A stretch of 38,791 nucleotides of DNA from an uncultured Prevotellaceae bacterium (GTDB lineage: Bacteria > Bacteroidota > Bacteroidia > Bacteroidales > Bacteroidaceae): assembly GCA_902776685.1 (NCBI GenBank), contig CACYRB010000014.1, forward strand, positions 1 to 38,791, read 5' to 3'. Each line of letters begins with the position of its first letter. The stretch's first letter is position 1. Of this stretch, positions 27,215 to 34,291 are shown in pieces. The translations under genes were made by a program, and so were the position numbers. Below the pieces are notes generated by a model. That model ran no database searches. It was not told the origin of the DNA and saw only the letters and a program-made list of their open reading frames with translations.

Positions 27215-27643
27215 ATGACAATAGCAGTAGACTTCGACGGAACCATCGTCGAACATAAATACCCTGAGATTGGCGAGGAGCTTCCCTTTGCCACCGAGAC
27301 GCTGAAGATGCTCATCAAAGAGCATCATCGCCTCATCCTATGGAGCGTTCGCGAGGACAAGCTTCTTGACGATGCAGTCAACTGGTGTCGCGAACGTGGT
27401 GTAGAGTTCTATGCCGTCAACAAAGACTATCCCGAAGAGAAGGTGGAATACAACAACCATTTCTCCCGCAAGCTGAAAGTCGACCTGTGGATTGACGACC
27501 GCAACATCGGCGGTCTCCCGGGATGGGGCGAAATCTACCACATGATACACGACGGATTGACTTGGAACGACCTTCTTCGTGAAGCCCGCCACAGCAGCAC
27601 CTCGGCTACGCCGCCAAAGAAGAAACACTGGTGGAGCCGGTAA
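27215..27643 (+). CDS. Small HAD-superfamily hydrolase (BT0820-like)
   Basis: A 142-aa protein with the HAD nucleophile motif near the N-terminus (VDFDGT, D6 and D8), then ILWSVRE and a C-terminal acidic motif WIDDRNIGG. It is short and resembles the capless HAD proteins found in Bacteroidales polysaccharide loci, such as BT_0820. Substrate unknown, perhaps a sugar phosphate. The frame is open to 27146, but those 23 residues would be encoded by repeat DNA; the ATG at 27215 begins exactly at the family's expected N-terminus. The C-terminus is basic and rich in Ser, Thr and Lys. Confidence 0.85.
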   Translation: MTIAVDFDGTIVEHKYPEIGEELPFATETLKMLIKEHHRLILWSVREDKLLDDAVNWCRERGVEFYAVNKDYPEEKVEYNNHFSRKLKVDLWIDDRNIGGLPGWGEIYHMIHDGLTWNDLLREARHSSTSATPPKKKHWWSR

Positions 27644-27668
27644 GGCGGGCAAAGCCCTAATGAATAGA

Positions 27669-27782
27669 GATAAGTGATAAGTGCTGAATATCTATTAGCA
27701 TGTAGGGACGCGGCGTGCCGCGTTAAGCATAAGGATAATAGGATTAAAATCCTAAAATCCCAAGAATCCGTAGAAAAACGAA
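27669..27782. repeat. Repeat-filled gap before the NTP_transf_5 gene
   Basis: Contains two GATAAGT heptads (27669-27682), a GC-rich hairpin ACGCGGC-GT-GCCGCGT (27708-27723) preceded by TGTAGGG, and, at about 27736-27770, sequence that on the minus strand resembles part of the 75-bp repeat at 35786-35860. The gap is 164 nt with no gene; no clear promoter was recognised. Confidence 0.5.
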
Positions 27783-27807
27783 TTATATAAAAGCAAAAAA
27801 GTAAGGG

Positions 27808-28899
27808 ATGAAGAAAAACGATTTGCTTTGCCTGATGTTGCGAAGTGCACTCTGGAGCACTCCGCTTAAATTTCAAAAGATGCCGTCAGAGGCATACCGT
27901 GCCCTGATGAATACGGCCGAGAAGCAAACCGTAACTGGACTGTTTTGCCATACGCTGATTGCAAACAACGTCAAACTCATCAAATACGATGCCGTAGAGT
28001 CCCTTGCCCAACTACAACATATCGAGGAAAGAAACAAACAGGTAAACAAGGCACTCGTTGATCTATGCACATTGTTAAACCGGCACGACATCAAATTCAT
28101 TGTCGTCAAAGGTCAGACGCTTGCCTCACTCTATCCCACTCCTACAGCCCGCATACCCGGCGATATCGACTTTTATTGCGATGCCGAAAACTTCGACAAA
28201 GCCAAGAAAGTCATAGAAGAATCTTGGAACGTGTCATTCAAGTATGACGCCAAGGATGTCAAGCAACACATGTCATTCGAATATGATGGCATCGATTTCG
28301 AGCAACATCTCATGTTGTGTAACTTTTCTTCGCCATCCATTCAAAAACTGTTTGACCAATATATCAACGATGCCAACACAGTATATGCAACTGTCGAAGG
28401 AACGGCCGTCCCGACGCTTGAGCCTACAATCAATGTGCTCTACACTTTCCTTCATCTCTATCGTCACCTCATCGAACTCGGTTGTTCCCTACGCCAGTTC
28501 TGCGACTTAGCCATACTTCTTCATCATTTCAAAAACCAAATAGACCGTCCCAAGCTGTCCTTGATGCTGAAACAGATACAGCATGAAAAAGCCTTTTGTG
28601 CCATCGGTACCATTCTTGTTGATTGCTTGGGACTCCCTGAGGATGAGTTCCCTTTCGAACTGACAAAAACACACCGGAGTTACAAAGAAGAACTACTAAA
28701 AATCATCTTCACGCGTGGTAATTTTGGCAAATACGGTCGAAAGCATGCCGTTCGTTCTGGTATTGGCTATTACATGGAGACTTTCGCTTTAAAGATTCGC
28801 CATCAGGTTCGTTTCTTTAGACTTGCTCCAAAAGAAAACCTTGCCACGCTGACAAGAGGCTTACCGCAAAAAATATTTGAAGCAATAAAAAGACATTAA
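27808..28899 (+). CDS. Uncharacterised nucleotidyltransferase family protein (NTP_transf_5-like)
   Basis: A 363-aa protein of the pattern seen in PF14907: FIVVKGQTLASLYP (K101, G102), followed by RIPGDIDFYC with the acidic pair D119 and D121, as in minimal nucleotidyltransferases. Then HLMLCNFSSP and a helical C-terminal half. Family members are frequent in capsule and exopolysaccharide loci, but the substrate is unknown. It is the last gene of the plus-strand unit and is followed by a terminator. The basic C-terminus (RHQVRFFRLAPKENL) may lie against the membrane. Confidence 0.8.
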   Translation: MKKNDLLCLMLRSALWSTPLKFQKMPSEAYRALMNTAEKQTVTGLFCHTLIANNVKLIKYDAVESLAQLQHIEERNKQVNKALVDLCTLLNRHDIKFIVVKGQTLASLYPTPTARIPGDIDFYCDAENFDKAKKVIEESWNVSFKYDAKDVKQHMSFEYDGIDFEQHLMLCNFSSPSIQKLFDQYINDANTVYATVEGTAVPTLEPTINVLYTFLHLYRHLIELGCSLRQFCDLAILLHHFKNQIDRPKLSLMLKQIQHEKAFCAIGTILVDCLGLPEDEFPFELTKTHRSYKEELLKIIFTRGNFGKYGRKHAVRSGIGYYMETFALKIRHQVRFFRLAPKENLATLTRGLPQKIFEAIKRH

Positions 28900-28913
28900 C
28901 AGCATACCTAACA

Positions 28914-28973
28914 AAAATTCCCTAAGAATTTTCTGCGAAATACGTTCTACAGAAACTCCTTAGGGAATCTTTT
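28914..28973. terminator. Bidirectional terminator between the two polysaccharide units
   Basis: A perfect 10-bp stem, ATTCCCTAAG (28917-28926) with CTTAGGGAAT (28959-28968), with an inner TTCTG/CAGAA pairing. T-rich on the plus side after the stem and A-rich before it, so it can act for both converging units. Confidence 0.85.
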
Positions 28974-29019
28974 CGTTCGGTAAATGCTGAATCCTATTGC
29001 ATTAGCAAGCTATTGTGTT

Positions 29020-30945
29020 TTATTCTTCTTTGTCCAGCTGGGAATAGACCGAGTTCTTTGAGATAAACTCCGGCACGATTTCCTTCATCTTGCCCACGAT
29101 GGCCATATCATCATACGTCTGCGAGAGTGTTATCAGTTCATCAATCTGCTGATTCACTTCCTCGTATTCATACTCACGCACCTGTGCTATACGAATCTTC
29201 TCGTGGAAGCTGGGGAGCGTGTTCTCCTCATTTGACAACATTTCCTCATAGAGTTTCTCACCAGGCCGTAGTCCTGTATATTCTATCCGCACATCAGTGG
29301 CACCCGAAAGTTTGATCATCCTTTGGGCCAGATCGGCAATCTTCACAGGTTTACCCATGTCGAAGACAAAGATTTCGCCACCATTTCCGTGTGTCCCCGC
29401 CTCTAAAACAAGTTTACAAGCTTCAGGAATCAGCATGAAGTAACGAATGATATTCGGGTCGGTTACTGTAATCGGTCCCCCGTCCTTGATCTGTTGTTCA
29501 AACAAAGGTATCACCGAACCGTTAGAGCCAAGTACATTACCAAAACGTGTTGTCACAAATTGCGTGACACACTCTTTCCCGTTTTCTTTCAACTCAGCGT
29601 CTAAAGCTTGAACATAAATCTCGCAGATACGCTTCGAACAACCCATCACATTGGTTGGGTTAACCGCCTTATCTGTTGAAATCATCACAAACTTCTTCAC
29701 GCCATACTTCACGCTCAAGTCTGCAACCACCTTAGTGCCGTAAACATTGTTTTGGATACTCTCACTCGGGTTATCCTCCATCATCGGCACATGCTTATAA
29801 GCCGCGGCATGGAACACATAGTCAGGCCTGTACTGTTTGAAGATGGCCTCCATTCGCTCTGCATTCGAAATCGAGGCGATAAGCGTGTGCGCCTTAATCT
29901 TCGGAAAGTCATGCGCCATCTCCAGTCGCACGTCGTGTTGTGGTGTCTCAGCCTGGTCAACCAGAATCAGCTCAGCCGGGTCATACTTAGCAATCTGCCG
30001 TACCATCTCTGAACCAATTGAACCCGCAGAGCCTGTAATTAAGATTTTCTTACCCTGTAGCAGTTCGCCGATGGCCATCATGTCAACCTGAATCTCATTG
30101 CGGGGAAGCAAGTCTTCCACCTTCACCTCTTTCAGTGCATGAGTCTCCAACTCTTTTCCAGGCTCCCATTTCTCAGGTGACTGCATCATGTAGATACGTA
30201 CCCCTGAGGAGATCAGCAGGTCTTGTAACTCCTCATCGTTACGAAAAGCCTCATTCTGCAATGGTGAGACCAGTACTGCCTGAATGTTCAAATCCTTTAG
30301 GACATTCTTTAGATTGTCATTATAGTCGTAAACACGTGCCCCCAACAAGATGCGTCCCGAATAGCCGGGTTCATTGGCCAAAAAGCCCTTTACCTGAAAA
30401 CGCGACGGCTTCTCGTTCCTGAGATTCTTTGCCAATCCGATACCGCCATCCTTCACGCCATAAATAAGAGCCCGCATCCCTTTGTCAGAGCTGAAGGCAA
30501 CGTCGTAGAGCGATTTCACCAGTACACGCATCGCCCACATCCCGATGGTCGAGACGATATAGATTGACACGATATGCCGTGTTCCCAGCGGCACAAAAGT
30601 AGGTTTGAATATCGCCGGGTAATACAATACGGCAAAATGGAAAAGCCAAACCACCACCAGTGCCGCCAACATGGCATATACGATTCTCATCAGGTCGACA
30701 AACGAGCTGTACCGGATAATGCCTGAGTATGTCCGGAAGATTCTGAACATCACGATATTTACCGCAATATATAGTCCGAGCGTCCTACAGACAGGTACAA
30801 TATTTGCCAGCGTCTGACCTCCTCTAAAGAACAACCAGAACACAAACAAGCCCGACAAGAAACACACCAGACAGTCCAGTATCAGTATACACCAATACGG
30901 CAGCGCGTTTTTAGAAAAATACCAGTTTATAACTTTATCAAACAT
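29020..30945 (-). CDS. Membrane nucleoside-diphosphate-sugar 4,6-dehydratase (PglF/FlaA1/CapD family)
   Basis: A 641-aa protein. Four to five membrane helices (residues about 15-140), a CoA-binding-like Rossmann domain (about 145-285), then the SDR catalytic domain with the NAD motif GSAGSIG (G305, G308, G311) and the family-specific MISTDKAVNPTNVMGCSKR. In this family (PglF, WbpM) the catalytic Tyr is replaced by Met in the SxK-like site, and the usual reaction is UDP-GlcNAc to UDP-4-keto-6-deoxy-GlcNAc. Last of the minus-strand module, just after the PglE-like aminotransferase that would use its product. The upstream gap is nearly all 7-bp-period repeat. Confidence 0.92.
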   Translation of the reverse strand: MFDKVINWYFSKNALPYWCILILDCLVCFLSGLFVFWLFFRGGQTLANIVPVCRTLGLYIAVNIVMFRIFRTYSGIIRYSSFVDLMRIVYAMLAALVVVWLFHFAVLYYPAIFKPTFVPLGTRHIVSIYIVSTIGMWAMRVLVKSLYDVAFSSDKGMRALIYGVKDGGIGLAKNLRNEKPSRFQVKGFLANEPGYSGRILLGARVYDYNDNLKNVLKDLNIQAVLVSPLQNEAFRNDEELQDLLISSGVRIYMMQSPEKWEPGKELETHALKEVKVEDLLPRNEIQVDMMAIGELLQGKKILITGSAGSIGSEMVRQIAKYDPAELILVDQAETPQHDVRLEMAHDFPKIKAHTLIASISNAERMEAIFKQYRPDYVFHAAAYKHVPMMEDNPSESIQNNVYGTKVVADLSVKYGVKKFVMISTDKAVNPTNVMGCSKRICEIYVQALDAELKENGKECVTQFVTTRFGNVLGSNGSVIPLFEQQIKDGGPITVTDPNIIRYFMLIPEACKLVLEAGTHGNGGEIFVFDMGKPVKIADLAQRMIKLSGATDVRIEYTGLRPGEKLYEEMLSNEENTLPSFHEKIRIAQVREYEYEEVNQQIDELITLSQTYDDMAIVGKMKEIVPEFISKNSVYSQLDKEE

Positions 30946-30949
30946 ATAA

Positions 30950-31012
30950 CTAAAAACTAAAAACTAAGCACTAAAAACTAAAAACTATAAACTATAAACT
31001 AAAAACTAAAAA
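30950..31012. repeat. Nine tandem 7-bp units supplying the aminotransferase stop codon
   Basis: Nine near-identical heptads, mostly CTAAAAA or CTATAAA, run from 4 nt before the dehydratase start codon to inside the aminotransferase end. The last unit (31006-31012) contains the TAG stop codon of the aminotransferase (rc of 31006-31008). Same family as 35845-35865 and 37600-37641. Confidence 0.85.
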
Positions 31013-32766
31013 CCGACATTCTCCTTTATCGCCTTCACAATCTGCCTCACATCGTCATCCGATACCATCGGACCGCTCGGCAGACACAGTCCACGTTTGA
31101 ACAGATCCTCCGAGACACCGTTGACATAAGCCACGCTTGTTGCCGAGGTCTGACATACGACGCCATTAGACAAACGCTCAACTCTCAACTCTCCACTCCC
31201 CACTCTGGTATACACCGGTTGCTTATGCATGGGTTTCCAGAGCGGACGACTCTCTATCCCCTCCTTATCCAGGGCGACACGCATGGCCTCCACATTGGCG
31301 TTAGGCTCACAGTCCGTGTGCACACTTGTTGCAGCATGAATCACACCTGCCGCGCCTCCTACAGCACCCTTTACCATAGTTTTATATGCATCTTCCTGTC
31401 CCTTGACTTTTATCTCAGGATCAAGAGTAATGGTGCAAAGCCAAAAGTTAGAATCATACCGGTTGTCAGGATTACCATGAACCATGATACCCTTCACATC
31501 CTTCAGCAAATCCTCATATAGAGCCTGCACATGTTTGTGATGCGCAATATGGTCGTCAACCACCGTCATTTGTCCACGGCCAATACCAGCACAGATATTA
31601 CTCATACGGTAGTTATAACCAATCTTCTCATGCTGGTAATACGGATAGCTTTCACGATACTGGGTAGCATACATCATGATTTCGCGCCACTGATCATCAA
31701 CCCCCTCTAAATCTCCCCCTGAAGGGTGAGACTTGGAAGGCAGCACATTGCAGAAACTGGTTATTTTTTGCAGTACACCATTAATATCACTAAGAACCTC
31801 TTCATTGGTAAATCGTAACTCTATATATCCAAGCTTCGACAATGCAGCAGTGCGCTCTGCATCTTGCTTCATCTGAGCAGGGTAGTTGTGATAACCGCCA
31901 TCGATCTCGATGGTCAGTCCCCTGTCCGCACAGAAAAAGTCAACAATAAAATCCTCAATGATGTGCTGGCGACGGAACTTTTCCCCGATACCCTTAACTC
32001 TCAAGGCTTCCCAAAGCGCAAATTCTGCCTCAGTGGGTTTGTTCCTGTTCTCTTCGGCACAATCCTTCAATAGCCCATACCACGCCTTGTCAGCCGTATG
32101 GATTCCCCTTCCCTTTAGGGAGGGGTTAGGGGTAGGCCCGTTGCATATCAGAGCACCTCCACCAGACGTGGTAATCATCTTATTGCCATTGAACGAGAGT
32201 ACACCATACTTACCAAACGTACCCAGTATCTGTCCGTTCCAACGGCTGCCGAATCCTTCTGCCGCATCCTCAACCACAGGAATCTCATACTTATTTGCAA
32301 TCTCCATGATGCGGTCTATCTGATAAGGCATACCGTATAGAGCCACCGGAACAATCGCTTTTGGTTTCTTGCCTGTCTTAGAAATTCTATCCTTAATAGC
32401 TTCCTCCATCAGTTCAGGATCTATATTCCACGATTCTTTCTCAGAGTCCACGAAAACAGGTGTAGCACCGAGATATGTGATCGGGTGAGAGCTGGCGCAG
32501 AACGTAAACGACTGTACGATAACCTCATCGCCAGGCCCGACTCCACAGTTCAACAATCCAAGATGAACCGCTGCCGTGCCTGCACTCAAAGCTACCACAC
32601 GTTTCCCCTCGCCAACAAACTCTTCAAGGTCTTTTTCAAACCCGTTGACATTTGGTCCAAGCGGCACGACCCAATTCGTATCGAATGCTTCTTTTACATA
32701 CTTTTGCTCCATGCCGTTCTCGCTCATGTGAGCGAGACAAAGATATATTCGTTTTTTATCTGCCAT
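31006..32766 (-). CDS. PglE-like DegT/DnrJ aminotransferase interrupted in frame by a DUF559 domain
   Basis: A 586-aa PLP aminotransferase of the sugar type that would convert the 4-keto group made by the neighbouring dehydratase to an amine. Residues 1-209 and about 357-586 form the usual enzyme: VVEDAAEGFG (D177), PLP lysine K196 in SFNGNKMITTSGGG, then MMYATQYRESYPYYQHEKIG and the C-terminal ESRPLWKPMH. Residues 210-356 are an extra domain: DUF559, with NKPTEAEFALWEALR, KFRRQH, IVDFFC (D276) and LTIEIDGG (E287, D289). A second, smaller insertion (SGELRVERLS, residues 524-533) is coded by a 7-bp-period repeat. The frame is continuous, so a single chimeric polypeptide is predicted. Without the insertions the enzyme would be about 420 aa, normal for the family. 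Confidence 0.88.
   Translation of the reverse strand: MADKKRIYLCLAHMSENGMEQKYVKEAFDTNWVVPLGPNVNGFEKDLEEFVGEGKRVVALSAGTAAVHLGLLNCGVGPGDEVIVQSFTFCASSHPITYLGATPVFVDSEKESWNIDPELMEEAIKDRISKTGKKPKAIVPVALYGMPYQIDRIMEIANKYEIPVVEDAAEGFGSRWNGQILGTFGKYGVLSFNGNKMITTSGGGALICNGPTPNPSLKGRGIHTADKAWYGLLKDCAEENRNKPTEAEFALWEALRVKGIGEKFRRQHIIEDFIVDFFCADRGLTIEIDGGYHNYPAQMKQDAERTAALSKLGYIELRFTNEEVLSDINGVLQKITSFCNVLPSKSHPSGGDLEGVDDQWREIMMYATQYRESYPYYQHEKIGYNYRMSNICAGIGRGQMTVVDDHIAHHKHVQALYEDLLKDVKGIMVHGNPDNRYDSNFWLCTITLDPEIKVKGQEDAYKTMVKGAVGGAAGVIHAATSVHTDCEPNANVEAMRVALDKEGIESRPLWKPMHKQPVYTRVGSGELRVERLSNGVVCQTSATSVAYVNGVSEDLFKRGLCLPSGPMVSDDDVRQIVKAIKENVGF
31177..31204. repeat. Four tandem 7-bp units inside the aminotransferase gene
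   Basis: Four heptads (CTCAACT twice, then CTCCACT and CCCCACT). They are translated on the minus strand as the segment around SGELRVER, which sits in the middle of the usually continuous run from the KPMHKQPVY motif to NGVSEDLF. Confidence 0.75.
31699..32139 (-). mobile_element. DUF559-carrying in-frame insertion, bounded by GC-rich palindromes
   Basis: A 441-bp (147-codon) segment inside the aminotransferase gene. One edge (32104-32139) is the same palindromic repeat as in nuoN; the other edge (31701-31743) is a related GC-rich sequence with CCCCCTGAAGGG. Between them is a DUF559 domain of the PD-(D/E)XK/Vsr-like clan with its conserved Glu, Asp, Glu and His residues kept. It is not an intein: it has no N-terminal Cys/Ser and no C-terminal His-Asn. 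It is called a mobile element by inference from its repeat edges and in-frame position. Confidence 0.6.
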
Positions 32767-32834
32767 TATTATTTTGATTTAAAAAGTTTGTTTTTTTTTA
32801 CCTCGTATTTAGAATATATTGGATTCGCTATGTT

Positions 32835-33434
32835 CTATAACAATTCCTGATTAATTTTCTTTATGAGTTTACACCGGTTACCAACAGCCAAATAACCATC
32901 GGGAACATCATGTGTCACAACACTTCCTGCCCCAATGACACACCACCGTCCAATCGTAATCCCTTGTATAATAGTCGTTCCCGCACCAATCCATGAGCCT
33001 TCACCTATCGTAACATTTCCGCATAGTGTGGCGTGGGGAGAAACATGTACATAATCGTCAAGTCGACATTCATGATCTACTGATGCTCCAGTGTTTATAA
33101 TACAATGTTTTCCAATTATCGAATCAGATTGAACGATAGCTCCCTGCATCACAACAGTTCCCTCTCCTATTTTTGAACGAGAAGAAACAACGGCATGAGG
33201 AGATATCGCCTGTCCATAAACACCATTGATTCGCTCCGCCACAATCTTCCGTATACGATTACTTCCAATAGAAACAATTAAAGGTTCTTGTCCATGGAAA
33301 TTATGCTCTACAGGATATTCCAATAGCTGTTTTACTTCTTTATTATCATCAATAAGGCCTGCGATATTTACACCCATAGACTCCAATATATCAATGATGA
33401 CTTTTGCATGTCCACTTGCTCCGTATAAATACAT
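32835..33434 (-). CDS. PglD-like sugar O/N-acetyltransferase (NeuD family)
   Basis: A 199-aa protein from the chosen start. N-terminal Rossmann-like part MYLYGASGHAKVIID (about residues 1-80), then a left-handed beta-helix acyltransferase domain with NTGASVDHECRLDDYVHVSP, GEGSWIGAGTTIIQGI and IGAGSVVTHDV. The conserved catalytic His is in VDHE. PglD acetylates the 4-amino group made by PglE, giving UDP-diacetamido-trideoxyhexose. ATGs at 33470 and 33449 are alternatives, but 33434 lies 1 nt after the stop of the preceding gene (TGATATG) and begins exactly at the family motif. It precedes the aminotransferase gene by about 68 nt. Confidence 0.9.
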   Translation of the reverse strand: MYLYGASGHAKVIIDILESMGVNIAGLIDDNKEVKQLLEYPVEHNFHGQEPLIVSIGSNRIRKIVAERINGVYGQAISPHAVVSSRSKIGEGTVVMQGAIVQSDSIIGKHCIINTGASVDHECRLDDYVHVSPHATLCGNVTIGEGSWIGAGTTIIQGITIGRWCVIGAGSVVTHDVPDGYLAVGNRCKLIKKINQELL

Positions 33435-33435
33435 A

Positions 33436-34089
33436 TCAATTATTTCCATTAAAAGCTTCCATCGTAGCATGTCCTTCTTCTGATATGCCTTCCCGAATGA
33501 AAACCTTTTTTATTGTTAAACATATTATTTTTAAATCCGTCATGAGCGAGACATGATCCACATACCACACGTCAAGTTTGAATTTCTCCGTCCACGAGAT
33601 GGCATTACGCCCATGACACTGTGCCCAACCGCTGATACCCGGACGCACTTCATGCCGGCGTGCCTGTTCTGGAGAATATAGTGGAAGATATTTTACCAAT
33701 AACGGCCTGGGGCCAATCAGTGCCATATCGCCCTTCAATACATTAAACAGCTGTGGCAATTCATCTATTGAGGTTGAGCGGACAAAATTCCCGACTTTCG
33801 TTAATCGGTCTGCATCAGGAAGCAGTTCTCCATTTTCGTCCCTTTCGTCCGTCATGGTCTTGAACTTGATGATTTTGAAAATCTTTCCATCCTTCCCTGG
33901 CCGTTCCTGCAAGAAGAAAGCACGATTACCCCAACCGTGAAACCAGTTACGAATCTTTCTCCCTTCCTTTCGGAGGGGACGGGGAAGGCCCAGCCAAATG
34001 GTAACGACTATCAATATTGGGCTGATACATATCAGTGCAATAAGTGCAATCCAAAAATCAAAAAAACGTTTAAAAAAATGTTTGTACAT
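33436..34089 (-). CDS. PglC-like undecaprenyl-phosphate sugar-1-phosphate transferase
   Basis: A 217-aa monotopic phosphoglycosyltransferase. The N-terminal re-entrant helix ([19 protein letters not shown]), then [40 protein letters not shown] with the catalytic Asp-Glu pair at D109-E110, and [14 protein letters not shown]. In Campylobacter PglC the dyad is at 93-94; the shift of 16 here fits an insertion just after the helix. Residues about 35-53 ([11 protein letters not shown] and following) are coded by a GC-rich palindromic repeat (33954-33991) like the one in nuoN. It would transfer the diacetamido sugar phosphate to undecaprenyl phosphate. Confidence 0.9.
   Translation of the reverse strand: MYKHFFKRFFDFWIALIALICISPILIVVTIWLGLPRPLRKEGRKIRNWFHGWGNRAFFLQERPGKDGKIFKIIKFKTMTDERDENGELLPDADRLTKVGNFVRSTSIDELPQLFNVLKGDMALIGPRPLLVKYLPLYSPEQARRHEVRPGISGWAQCHGRNAISWTEKFKLDVWYVDHVSLMTDLKIICLTIKKVFIREGISEEGHATMEAFNGNN
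33954..33991. repeat. GC-rich palindromic repeat inside the PglC-like gene
   Basis: A degenerate copy of the nuoN/aminotransferase palindrome, with core CCTTCCTTTCGGAGGGG. Translated on the minus strand as [11 protein letters not shown]. It has more mismatches than the other two copies, so it is probably an older insertion. Confidence 0.65.
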
Positions 34090-34170
34090 CTCTTTATAAT
34101 AGTGGAAGTAGGGTTATTGGGTATGGGGATCCGTTATTTGTTATCAGTTTTGTATACAGGGAAAATACTG

Positions 34171-34285
34171 TGTTTTGTTAATATATGTCTCTATGTCGAA
34201 AATTATTGTTATTCTGTTAATGTGTCTATAACCTCGTTATTATGTTAATATGTCTTTTACATGTTATTCTGTTATTGTGTCATAG
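34171..34285. repeat. 8-bp-period repeats beyond the ATPase gene
   Basis: Blocks of three octads of the form TGTTATTN-TGTTAATR-TGTC (34207-34230, 34235-34258, 34262-34285). A flanking part (34189-34213) matches 24 of 25 positions of 35919-35943. It ends 7 nt before the stop codon of the ATPase at 34292, and fills the 202-nt gap upstream of the PglC-like gene. Confidence 0.75.
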
Positions 34286-34291
34286 AATGAA

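Noticed and set aside
30950-31012. Sequencing or assembly error in the heptad array
   Set aside because: The same unit family recurs at 35845-35865 and 37600-37641 in different contexts, and the frame logic (stop codons) is consistent, so a real repeat is more likely.
31699-32139. Intein or self-splicing intron as explanation of the aminotransferase insertion
   Set aside because: There is no N-terminal Cys/Ser splice residue, no penultimate His-Asn at the C-terminal junction, no intein blocks and no recognisable intron structure. The domain is DUF559 and not a LAGLIDADG or HNH type.
31699-32139. DUF559 as a separate gene with its own start
   Set aside because: No suitable start with spacing and no stop separate it from the aminotransferase; the frame is continuous through both edges. 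Internal initiation cannot be excluded but nothing supports it.
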